This document shows, piece by piece, positions 22,189-27,904 of a stretch of DNA of 27,904 nucleotides (positions are counted from its first letter, which is position 1; the number at the start of each line of letters is the position of its first letter). Location: positions 1 to 27,904 of the IMG/VR virus record IMGVR_UViG_3300037502_000514, one strand, 5' to 3'. The notes below the pieces were generated by a model. It searched no databases. It saw nothing but the letters and a program-made list of their open reading frames with translations, and was not told the origin of the DNA. The position numbers and the translations under genes are program-made. This DNA is from a virus.

Positions 22189-22595
22189 ACTTAGAACAAG
22201 TAAAAGAATACATCCAAGCTGAGGAGCTTAACGGAAAGAGCAGAGAGCAGTTCTACGTCTTTAGAAGACATTATCTATGTTGGGCATTGTATCGCTCTCA
22301 GGAGTTAACTTTAACTGAAATAGGAAGAATGTTTAATAGAGACCACTCAACTGTGTTGCATTGCATACGAAAACACGAAGAGTTGAAGAACGACAAATTG
22401 TATCAAAAGATGACTGAAACTTGTCAAGAGCTGATGGCAGAGCCTATAACCTTTACTAAACAAAGACGGAATATCTTTGATGACATCGCAAAGGCTACTA
22501 ACTTAGAAAAGCTACGACGAATCAGACGTTGGTTAAACGAAGGAAGATACGACCACCAAAATACTTTTCAACAAGTGAAACAAAACGTCAGTTAG
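22185..22595 (+). CDS. DnaA domain IV-like DNA-binding protein
   Basis: The 136-residue protein carries the DnaA signature in residues 41-62, LTLTEIGRMFNRDHSTVLHC followed by IR, preceded by the helix FYVFRRHYLCWALYRSQE. In DnaA this helix-turn-helix contacts the 9-mer boxes of the origin. There is no AAA+ ATPase domain or N-terminal helicase-loading domain, so it is a stand-alone DNA-binding module. The C-terminal half (IFDDIAKATNLEKLRRIRRW) is a separate helical region. It sits directly upstream of the replication protein and helicase genes and may direct replication or compete for host DnaA sites. Confidence 0.82.
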   Translation: MNLEQVKEYIQAEELNGKSREQFYVFRRHYLCWALYRSQELTLTEIGRMFNRDHSTVLHCIRKHEELKNDKLYQKMTETCQELMAEPITFTKQRRNIFDDIAKATNLEKLRRIRRWLNEGRYDHQNTFQQVKQNVS

Positions 22596-22600
22596 TTAGT

Positions 22601-22608
22601 TATATTTG
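22601..22608 (+). promoter_or_regulatory. TATATTTG −7 box upstream of the replication gene
   Basis: An exact TAnnTTTG match lies 5 nt after the DnaA-like stop codon. I see no TTTG or TTG at the expected distance upstream (around 22577-22583), so the promoter may need an activator, perhaps the DnaA-like protein. The following 97-nt leader carries a terminator-like hairpin. Confidence 0.45.
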
Positions 22609-22643
22609 TAGACGAGGTGTGCAGACCTTAAGTAAAACATTCG

Positions 22644-22693
22644 AGCCACATTGGGGAGTAGTGCTGCACCACGAAACCCGACGTGGCTTTTTT
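22644..22693 (+). terminator. Attenuator-like hairpins in the replication gene leader
   Basis: CCACG (22669-22673) pairs with CGTGG (22682-22686), followed closely by six T (22688-22693), forming an intrinsic terminator 12 nt before the next start codon. AGCCAC (22644-22649) can instead pair with GTGGCT (22683-22688), with GGG/CCC pairing inside, so two mutually exclusive stems compete for the same 3' strand. This is the arrangement of an attenuator, or of the 3' end of a small RNA started at 22601. Confidence 0.6.
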
Positions 22694-22705
22694 AGTGCAG
22701 TAAAA

Positions 22706-23326
22706 ATGGCAAAAGACAAAAATTCATTTCTGCTTTATTGTGACATTATTCACACGGTAGAAAAACTTGACGATGTTCAAGCAGGTAAATTATTTAAGCA
22801 CTTGCTTAAGTATGTAAATGACCAAGACCCAACTCCTGAAAATCCTTTAGTTGAGATTGCATTTGAGCCAATCAAACAAAGTTTAAAGCGAGACTTAATC
22901 AAGTACGAAGGGATACGAGAGCGTAATAGAGAAAACGCAAACAAGCGATGGAATGCGACCGCATCCGACCGCATACCAAAAGTACCAAACGATACCAAAA
23001 ATGCCGATAGTGATAGTGTAAGTGATAGTGTTATATCTAAAGATATATATACTAAACAAAAGTTTAGCTTTTTGTCTTCTTTGATTGAAGGTGGTTTTGA
23101 TGAAAAGTTATCTCGTGAATGGATGCAAGTTCGTAAGCAAAAGAAAGCCGTTAACACTGAGACTGCTTTTAAAAAGTTTATAACTCAAGTAGAATTACAC
23201 GGAGGAGATAAAAACTATATCTTGAGAAATTGCGTTGAGCGCTCTTGGGCAGGATTTGAAGCATCTTGGTTGGTTAATCCTGTGATAAATGCTTCTTATG
23301 GTTTAACTAATGAATGGGACGGATAA
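22706..23326 (+). CDS. Replication protein with DUF6291-like N-terminus
   Basis: The start is placed at ATG 22706 (206 residues); the frame is open upstream but those codons lie in the attenuator region. Residues 1-80 (SFLLYCDIIHTVEKLDDVQAG, LFKHLLKYVND, REREN-like ENANKRWN) match the DUF6291 type of phage replication protein. A Ser/Asp/Val linker (DSDSVSDSVISKDIY, about 100-115) encoded by repeats follows. The C-terminus (about 120-206) has EWMQVRKQKKAVNTETAFKK, FITQVELHGGD and NCVERSWAGFEASWL, a pattern seen in initiator/helicase-loader C-termini. It precedes the helicase-like gene with a TAATG overlap, as initiator-helicase pairs often do. Confidence 0.75.
   Translation: MAKDKNSFLLYCDIIHTVEKLDDVQAGKLFKHLLKYVNDQDPTPENPLVEIAFEPIKQSLKRDLIKYEGIRERNRENANKRWNATASDRIPKVPNDTKNADSDSVSDSVISKDIYTKQKFSFLSSLIEGGFDEKLSREWMQVRKQKKAVNTETAFKKFITQVELHGGDKNYILRNCVERSWAGFEASWLVNPVINASYGLTNEWDG
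23006..23047 (+). repeat. Direct repeats plus AT-rich palindrome, candidate origin
   Basis: Three GATAGTG copies (23006-23012, 23012-23018, 23024-23030), two of them within exact GTGATAGTG units spaced 12 nt apart, are followed by a 16-nt palindrome with stem TATATCT/AGATATA (23032-23047) and further AT-rich sequence. They lie in the middle of the replication protein gene and encode its low-complexity linker. Iterons beside an AT-rich stretch inside an initiator gene is the arrangement of the lambda origin. Confidence 0.45.
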
Positions 23327-24351
23327 TGTACAAGAGATTAACTGATTTAAATGCTGAGATGTTTAGCATTAGACACGAGAAAGACGTAAAAGGCAAGTCC
23401 ATTGGTTGGGATTGGGATATGCTTCCACTTACAATCAAGGAAGGAACTACAACGTACATAGGCGCAGCTCCTGCATCAGGTAAAACGGAACTATGGTTTG
23501 AGATACTTATAAACCTTTCGTGTTTGCACGGTTGGAATCACGTTATATTTTCTCCTGAAACAGGAAACTCAGCAGAGATATTTTCTGAGTTATGTTACAA
23601 GTACATCGGTAAGCCTTATGTGCAAGGACAAAACTCAATGACTAACGGAGAGCAGGTAAGCGCAGAGATGTTCGTTAACCAACATTTTATAGTGATTGAC
23701 CCGATTGATGAGGATTTAACTATCACGAAGTTTTACGATTTAGTAGACGAGATTGAGCGCAAAGAGCAAATCACTATTCATACTACTACAATTGACCCGT
23801 GGAATGAACTTACTGAGGAGTACATACATAGCGACTTAGGACGTGAAGACAAATATCTTAGTAGAATACTTGGGATAGTTCGTAAAAACGCACGAAAGAC
23901 CAATAGACACAATTGCATTATAAATCACGTCAGAGACCAACCAATGATAATAGGCAAATCAATAGCAGGAACTGAGCTTAGATACTTTCCGATACCTACT
24001 GCACGAGATTTTGCAGGTGGTCAAGTATGGTTCAGGAAAGGTCTTAGTGTTTTAATTCCGTGGAGACCGCCTTACGGATTGGCGAATGAAGATGGCAGCG
24101 GAGTAGAAAAAAACGAAGTGCATCTAAAAGTTGCTAAGAGTAAGCCAAAGGGAGTATCAAAAAACGGAATATACAAAATGTTCTTGGACGTAGACCGCTA
24201 CCAGTACTATATGCTTGACATCAAAGGTAACCGTGTTTATGCAAATAGAGGCACAACCTACAAAAAAGAGAATCAGGTAAAAATACCACAAGACGGAATA
24301 ATGTCAACATCTGAGAAACTTCGTAACTTAGCTAATCAAACACCTTTCTAA
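23326..24351 (+). CDS. DnaB/RecA-fold replicative helicase-like ATPase
   Basis: I start this at ATG 23326, which overlaps the preceding stop (TAATG), giving 341 residues; an ATG four codons earlier is possible. Walker A is GAAPASGKT (46-54). A NHVIFSPETGNSAEIF strand-helix and a Walker B-like HTTTIDPWNEL follow. Then come RKNARKTNRHNCIINHVRDQP and a LKVAKSKPKGVSKNG segment like the 'K-x-R-x-G' motif of DnaB C-terminal domains. The DnaB N-terminal domain is missing, as in several phage helicases. It would unwind the fork or assist recombination, and the upstream replication protein may load it. Confidence 0.82.
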   Translation: MYKRLTDLNAEMFSIRHEKDVKGKSIGWDWDMLPLTIKEGTTTYIGAAPASGKTELWFEILINLSCLHGWNHVIFSPETGNSAEIFSELCYKYIGKPYVQGQNSMTNGEQVSAEMFVNQHFIVIDPIDEDLTITKFYDLVDEIERKEQITIHTTTIDPWNELTEEYIHSDLGREDKYLSRILGIVRKNARKTNRHNCIINHVRDQPMIIGKSIAGTELRYFPIPTARDFAGGQVWFRKGLSVLIPWRPPYGLANEDGSGVEKNEVHLKVAKSKPKGVSKNGIYKMFLDVDRYQYYMLDIKGNRVYANRGTTYKKENQVKIPQDGIMSTSEKLRNLANQTPF

Positions 24352-24653
24352 TGGACATCGGATTACAAAAAATCAAAACAAGTGCTAACCTTTGGACTAT
24401 AAAAAAACGAATCCAAAACGCACGAGAGAACATCTTAAAAACAAGACCTGATGCAGTTGACTACATCAAAGGCGCAGAGCAAAGCGAGGAGGAGTTATTA
24501 GAGGCTATCTCGTTTCTGACAAACCTATACGAACACGCAGTAGCGATAAGTAGAGAAAATACAATTCTCGCTAATCGAAACATAGAGCAAACACGAATAA
24601 TACACGAATTAGAAAACCAAATCAAGTACAATAAAATAGAAAACGAGTTATGA
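24351..24653 (+). CDS. Coiled-coil protein of unknown function
   Basis: The 100-residue charged protein (MDIGLQKIKTSANLWTIKKR...) has SEEELLEAISFLTNLYEHAV in the middle and an IHELENQIKYNKIENEL heptad-like end. It starts on the last base of the helicase stop and overlaps the next gene by 4 nt (ATGA). No enzymatic motif is seen. Position suggests a helicase or recombination accessory. Confidence 0.6.
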   Translation: MDIGLQKIKTSANLWTIKKRIQNARENILKTRPDAVDYIKGAEQSEEELLEAISFLTNLYEHAVAISRENTILANRNIEQTRIIHELENQIKYNKIENEL

Positions 24654-24907
24654 CAAAGACAAAAAAACTAGTAGCATTGACTGCTTTCCTTCCTGTGTTG
24701 GCAGATTTCATTGAAGATTTAAACGACCAATACGTTTTCAAACGTTCACTTAAGCGCAAGGCAAATATCCTCGCTGAGGAAATCCAACGAGTAGACCGGG
24801 AAATCCTACGAATAGACGGAGAGAACGCAGGTAAAATATTTGATGAGCAGATTCAGTTGCAGATTTTGTTTCGCCAATGGATTGAGGAAGTAATTGAACT
24901 TGACTGA
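24650..24907 (+). CDS. Hypothetical protein in the replication cluster
   Basis: The 85-residue protein has a basic start (MTKTKKLVALTAFLPVLADF), then FIEDLNDQYVFKRSLKRKAN and a helix to WIEEVIELD. It resembles the short helical proteins found beside NinG-type genes in Bacteroidetes phages. It holds the only CTAG site outside the lysis genes (24668-24671). It is joined to the NinG gene by a one-base overlap. Confidence 0.6.
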   Translation: MTKTKKLVALTAFLPVLADFIEDLNDQYVFKRSLKRKANILAEEIQRVDREILRIDGENAGKIFDEQIQLQILFRQWIEEVIELD

Positions 24908-25422
24908 TGCGCTGTAAGAACTGCAAGGATAAGTTCGAGCCTATCCGCTTCAATCATAAATACTGTTTGAAAGACGAATGTGTCCGTGCTTTTGTAGCCG
25001 AAGCTAAAGAGAAGCAATGGAAGCAGACCAAAACACGAATGAAAGCCGACCTCAAGACAACATCAGATTGGTTAAAAGAAGCACAGGTAGTCTTCAACAA
25101 GTACATAAGAGAACGAGATAAAGGATTGAACTGCATAAGCTGCGAAAAACCACCGCTCAAAAAAAACTGCGGACACTACTACTCTCAAGGAGGTCACTCA
25201 AATGTCAGGTTTGATGAGGACAACTGCCACTTACAATGCGAGCATTGCAACACTTATTTAAGCGGAAACCTACTGAACTATCAAATAGGTATTGAAAAAC
25301 GGATAGGAGCAGAAAGATTGATTGAATTACAAGGTAGAGCGCATTTAGAAAAGCGATGGTCAGTAGATGAACTGAAAGAACTGATAAAAAAATATAAAGA
25401 AAAGTACAACCAATTAAAATAA
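24907..25422 (+). CDS. ninG: NinG/Rap-like recombination protein
   Basis: The 171-residue protein has an N-terminal zinc-ribbon-like set, C3-x2-C6 and C20-x4-C25 (MRCKNCKDKFEPIRFNHKYC). A basic helical spacer with QTKTRMKADLKTTSDWLKEA follows, then the NinG core: FNKYIRERDKG, C76-x2-C79, NCGHYYSQGGHSNVRFDE (C88, H90) and CHLQCEHCNTYLSGN (C107, H108, C111, C114). NinG (lambda Rap) is a Holliday-junction endonuclease with an HNH-like core. It acts with the annealase and exonuclease encoded next, and its placement in a recombination cluster agrees. Confidence 0.9.
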   Translation: MRCKNCKDKFEPIRFNHKYCLKDECVRAFVAEAKEKQWKQTKTRMKADLKTTSDWLKEAQVVFNKYIRERDKGLNCISCEKPPLKKNCGHYYSQGGHSNVRFDEDNCHLQCEHCNTYLSGNLLNYQIGIEKRIGAERLIELQGRAHLEKRWSVDELKELIKKYKEKYNQLK

Positions 25423-25426
25423 TCTA

Positions 25427-25434
25427 TATATTTG
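25427..25434 (+). promoter_or_regulatory. TATATTTG −7 box before the ERF gene
   Basis: An exact TAnnTTTG box lies 23 nt before the ERF start. No good −33 element was seen. The leader ends ACGCTATG like that of the first early gene, where a full promoter is present, so this may be an activated or weaker early promoter. Confidence 0.5.
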
Positions 25435-25457
25435 TATAAACAATTAATTTTTACGCT

Positions 25458-25985
25458 ATGAAGAATTTATTTAAATCGTTGGCATCGTTCCAACAAGAAG
25501 TGCCTGTCATTCACAAGGCAACACAAGGTTACGGATACTCTTACGCAGACCTGCCGAAAATCTTTGAGGTAATCAATCCGTTGCTAAAAAAACACGGACT
25601 TGGCTTCACTCAAACCCTACACACCAAAGACGATGTTAATTACATTGCTACGATGGTGTTCCACGTTGAATCAGGAGAGAATTTAGAAAGTCTTGTTGCT
25701 ATTCCTTACGTTCAGCTTAAGGGTATGAATGACTTTCAGTCGTTTGGTTCAGGTGTAACGTATTACCGCAGATATGCACTCAGCTCTGCACTTGGTTTAG
25801 TAACTGACAAAGACACGGACGCATCAGGTGAGCAAGTTAAAACTGAGAAGAAACTACCTGCCATTGACCAAAAGCGTTTCAGCGCAGCAGTACAAGCTAT
25901 TGCAAAAGGTGAGTATACTCGTGAAAAGCTCGAAGCATCGTTTGCTTTAACTGAAGGTCAAATTGATATGCTCAACGCACTATGA
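25458..25985 (+). CDS. erf: ERF-family single-strand annealing protein
   Basis: The 175-residue protein has the ERF core in order: LASFQQEVPVIHKATQGYGY, SYADLPKIFEVINPLLKKHG, LGFTQTL, YIATMVFHVESGE and QSFGSGVTYYRRYALSSALG followed by DKDTDA. The 'GS..TYxRRYALxxALGLxxxxDxDA' motif (about 96-122) is diagnostic. ERF rings anneal complementary single strands during phage recombination and replication-linked repair. The C-terminus (AIAKGEYTREKLEASFALTE) is a small helical domain. It overlaps the exonuclease gene by 4 nt, forming an annealase-exonuclease pair. Confidence 0.93.
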   Translation: MKNLFKSLASFQQEVPVIHKATQGYGYSYADLPKIFEVINPLLKKHGLGFTQTLHTKDDVNYIATMVFHVESGENLESLVAIPYVQLKGMNDFQSFGSGVTYYRRYALSSALGLVTDKDTDASGEQVKTEKKLPAIDQKRFSAAVQAIAKGEYTREKLEASFALTEGQIDMLNAL

Positions 25986-26662
25986 AAGCTCTCAAAATTC
26001 GATGTTCTGCCATTGGTAAAATAATGGCAACACCTCGCTCTAAAAGCGAACTACTAAGCCAAACTGCCAAAACTTACATCCACGAACTTGTTTTAGAGGA
26101 GAAATACGGCATCAGAAAGGAGTTTTCAAGCCGTTACACGGACAAAGGAAACGCAGTTGAGGATTTATCTATCTCACTTGTAAACGATGTCTTAGACGTT
26201 AAATTTATCTACAAGAATGAGGAGTACTTTGAGAACGATTATATCAAGGGTACACCCGACGTAAACACGGAGGATATATTGCTTGACGTAAAAAGCTCAT
26301 GGGATGCTACTACCTTTCCGTTTTTTGATACCGAAATTCCTAATAAGGACTATTTTTACCAACTTCAGGGATATATGTGGTTGACCGGGAAACAACAATC
26401 AATGCTTTGCTACTGCCTTGTTGACACACCTATCGAAATGGTAGAGGACGAAATCAGACGTGCGCATTGGAAACTGCATAAAATTGACGAGGATTTAGAA
26501 TTGCGTGAGGAGGTTGAGAGTAAGCATCAGTTTTCACACATACCAAAAAACCGCAGAGTTAAAGTTTTCTATGTACAAAAAGACGAACAAGTAATTGAGC
26601 AGATAAAAGCTCGCATAGAAGACTGCCGATTGTATTACAATGCCTTAATCGAAATGCTATGA
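25982..26662 (+). CDS. YqaJ-like (PD-(D/E)xK) exonuclease
   Basis: The 226-residue nuclease has the lambda exonuclease-like active-site order: SAIGKIMATPRSK at the start, E60 in DKGNAVEDLS, D93 in KGTPDVN, then LLDVKSSW with D102 and K104, and YFYQLQGYMWLTG at about 124-136. These are the PD-(D/E)xK catalytic elements. With the ERF annealase just upstream it makes a two-component recombinase like Exo-Beta or YqaJ-RecT: it degrades one strand of DNA ends so the annealase can bind the other. The ERF gene's stop overlaps its start (ATGA). Confidence 0.88.
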   Translation: MKALKIRCSAIGKIMATPRSKSELLSQTAKTYIHELVLEEKYGIRKEFSSRYTDKGNAVEDLSISLVNDVLDVKFIYKNEEYFENDYIKGTPDVNTEDILLDVKSSWDATTFPFFDTEIPNKDYFYQLQGYMWLTGKQQSMLCYCLVDTPIEMVEDEIRRAHWKLHKIDEDLELREEVESKHQFSHIPKNRRVKVFYVQKDEQVIEQIKARIEDCRLYYNALIEML

Positions 26663-26850
26663 AAAAAAACATAATGATAGAAATTCTTGATAGATATGAG
26701 AAATCTATTAATGAACTATCATATTACAAAAGAAGAGTAGAAAATCACGAACAACAACTGAGAGTTGCTAACCGAGAAAACCAACAACTCAAAGTGAATG
26801 TTCATTTGCTTGAAGCAAAGATTGATGAACTTAAAAACACGGAACAATGA
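26659..26850 (+). CDS. Small coiled-coil protein
   Basis: The 63-residue protein (MKKNIMIEILDRYEKSINEL, SYYKRRVENHEQQLRVANRE, NQQLKVNVHLLEAKIDELK) has continuous heptad-like spacing and so is a likely coiled coil. It overlaps the exonuclease and the next gene by 4 nt each. Function unknown; it may pair with a recombination protein. Confidence 0.6.
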   Translation: MKKNIMIEILDRYEKSINELSYYKRRVENHEQQLRVANRENQQLKVNVHLLEAKIDELKNTEQ

Positions 26851-27146
26851 ACCAAGAAGTAAAAGACCAAGTAGTTTTATCCGTAATGGCGAAGTACGCT
26901 GAACGCTCTGCAACAGGCATACGAAAATACGGAGTAACATTAGACCGAGAAGACCTAACTATCTTTGATTGGATAAACCACGCTCAGGAAGAAGCTATGG
27001 ACTTCACGTTGTATTTAGAGCGCATCCGTAAAGAGATAAGCCTTGAAAAAGTTAAGAGCTTCAGCGAAGGATACCGGGAAGCAATGAAGCAAAACCAAAA
27101 GGCAGCTTTAATTGAGTTGAGCAACATGGACAAGTATAAGGGGTAA
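26847..27146 (+). CDS. MazG-like/small all-alpha NTP pyrophosphohydrolase-like protein
   Basis: The 99-residue helical protein contains ERSATGIRKYGVTLDREDLT followed by IFDWINHAQEEAMDFTLYLE. The sequence 'R...G..KYG.T..R.DL...DW...A.EE.MD...YL' is that of small phage proteins related to MazG/dATP-dGTP pyrophosphohydrolases. The EE-x-x-D helix could supply metal ligands. Only part of the usual catalytic set can be seen, so activity is uncertain. It would fit control of nucleotide pools in the replication cluster. Confidence 0.55.
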   Translation: MNQEVKDQVVLSVMAKYAERSATGIRKYGVTLDREDLTIFDWINHAQEEAMDFTLYLERIRKEISLEKVKSFSEGYREAMKQNQKAALIELSNMDKYKG

Positions 27147-27198
27147 AAATTGCCACATATCTAAACACGAAATGTAAAACCTTTAAACAACAAGAACA

Positions 27199-27357
27199 AT
27201 GAAAATAGAAATCACGCACTACGGACACAAAGCAAGCTATGAGTTCGACCACGAGGATGTGGAGCTTGAAGATTTGGTTTATCACCTTGAAAGGCTGATA
27301 AGACTAACGGGATACCATTTTGACGGAACATTAGAAATTGTAAACGAGGAGCAATGA
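27199..27357 (+). CDS. Small acidic protein, unknown
   Basis: The 52-residue ORF (MKIEITHYGHKASYEFDHED, VELEDLVYHLERLIRLTG, YHFDGTLEIVNEEQ) has a beta-alpha-beta pattern. A 52-nt gap without a clear promoter precedes it. It ends with a 4-nt ATGA overlap onto the next tiny gene. Sequence regularity and coupling support it. Confidence 0.6.
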   Translation: MKIEITHYGHKASYEFDHEDVELEDLVYHLERLIRLTGYHFDGTLEIVNEEQ

Positions 27358-27452
27358 AACCTAAACACGAATATATGGCAGCAATCGGCACAATGATACT
27401 TATTGGCACGATAGCAATAATCTTAGTAATCAATTTAATCTATAACATATAA
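27354..27452 (+). CDS. Tiny single-pass membrane protein
   Basis: The 32-residue ORF (MKPKHEYMAAIGTMILIG, TIAIILVINLIYNI) is a short polar N-terminus followed by one transmembrane helix of about 20 residues. It is coupled to both neighbours (ATGA upstream, TAATG downstream). A genuine small membrane protein is likely; its role is unknown. Confidence 0.5.
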   Translation: MKPKHEYMAAIGTMILIGTIAIILVINLIYNI

Positions 27453-27904
27453 TGGAAAACAAAACAAACACTGGAGCATTAACTTGTAATAAAAAGAAAT
27501 CTTGCGGATGTTTGACACCTACAAAATCAGCTGAAAATTCTATAAAATCAAGGTATAAGATTGTAAAAGAAGATGCGGGATATAGAAGTGTTTATGTTAG
27601 GTATAAACAAAATGCAAGAGCTCGAAAATTAAATTTTAATGTTGACTTTGATTATGCAGTAAATCTAATGAAATCAAAATGTAATTATTGTGGTATAGAG
27701 CCATCAAATTTGTTTTGGAAATCTTATTACAATGTTTATTACAATGGAATTGACAGAGTTGATAACTCAAAAGGATATGAAAATGACAATGTTGTATCTT
27801 GTTGCAAAATGTGTAACATAGCTAAAAACAACAATTCAGAAGAAGATTTCTTGAAATGGATTAAAAGACTAAGTGAATACCAACTACTAAAAGACGAAGT
27901 AAAA
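27452..27904 (+). CDS. HNH endonuclease, 3' end cut by the window
   Basis: The frame is open for 151 codons to the last base, so the stop lies beyond the window. Residues 12-20 (CNKKKSCGC) look like the second half of a zinc finger often found before such HNH domains. Residues 45-65 (RSVYVRYKQNARARKLNF) are the usual linker. The HNH part follows: C77-x2-C80 (CNYCG), NGIDRVDNSKGY (98-109) and NVVSCCKMCNIAKNN (113-127), then DFLKWIKRL. This is the phage homing-type HNH family. The first ten residues, MENKTNTGAL, instead resemble the start of a small DUF736-like phage protein, suggesting insertion into that gene. Confidence 0.87.
   Translation, partial: MENKTNTGALTCNKKKSCGCLTPTKSAENSIKSRYKIVKEDAGYRSVYVRYKQNARARKLNFNVDFDYAVNLMKSKCNYCGIEPSNLFWKSYYNVYYNGIDRVDNSKGYENDNVVSCCKMCNIAKNNNSEEDFLKWIKRLSEYQLLKDEVK

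Noticed and set aside
22529-22705. Upstream extension of the DUF6291-like replication gene
   Set aside because: It overlaps the DnaA-like gene and runs through the promoter box and attenuator; the conserved-looking protein begins at ATG 22706.
22777-23157. 126-codon open frame antisense to the replication gene
   Set aside because: Composition reflects the opposite strand of a well-supported gene, and no promoter or recognisable protein pattern is present.
1-27904. CRISPR array, tRNA genes, integrase or att sites
   Set aside because: I looked for regularly spaced repeats, tRNA-like cloverleaf sequence and integrase motifs and saw none; lifestyle cannot be settled from this window.

Overview
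This 27.9 kb window is a stretch of a tailed double-stranded DNA phage (or prophage) that infects a Bacteroidetes host, most likely one of the Flavobacteriia. The grounds are low GC, A-rich leaders in place of Shine-Dalgarno sequences, TAnnTTTG promoter boxes of the Bacteroidetes sigma type, and structural proteins of the kind typical of flavobacterial phages. A tape measure protein, a tail-tube-like protein and a tail assembly chaperone are present and no sheath gene is seen, so the virion is probably a siphovirus. No integrase, repressor, tRNA or CRISPR array is visible.

Layout. (1) 1-2662: a promoter, a sigma-factor-like gene, a Cys-rich small protein, a tiny overlapping gene and the terminase subunits. 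(2) 2640-9994: the tail block, holding an overprinted tail assembly chaperone with a T9 slippery run, tail completion proteins, two large tail/baseplate proteins and the tape measure protein. (3) 10015-16315: the head block, holding an XkdF-type prohead protease, a scaffold-like protein, the major capsid protein, a tail-tube-like protein, the portal and a head-tail connector. Intrinsic terminators follow the capsid and tube genes, and one minus-strand gene with its own promoter interrupts the block. (4) 16319-17675: fibre-like and small proteins. (5) 17665-19344: lysis genes (small membrane protein, holin, amidase endolysin, single-gene spanin). (6) 19341-21138: a metallophosphoesterase, a GIY-YIG homing endonuclease apparently inserted at its stop codon, and a terminator closing the late unit. 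(7) 21224-27904: the early/replication region, holding small ORFs, a DnaA domain IV-like protein, a DUF6291-like replication protein with a candidate internal origin, a RecA-fold helicase-like ATPase, NinG, an ERF annealase with a YqaJ-type exonuclease, a MazG-like protein and a partial HNH endonuclease cut by the window end.

The genes form two long co-directional units. They are packed with ATGA or TAATG overlaps, so translation is probably coupled. Late genes package DNA, build head and tail, then lyse the cell. Early genes replicate and recombine the genome.

The most striking points are: (a) GATC, GGCC and CTAG are almost absent from the whole window, and 8 of the 13 copies I found fall within 472 bp of the holin/endolysin genes, marking them as a recent import; (b) about 275 bp where two frames both look like genuine protein; (c) two homing endonucleases whose insertion points can be read from the sequence; (d) a lambda-like candidate origin inside the replication gene. 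I did not find a convincing entirely new defence or regulatory system.
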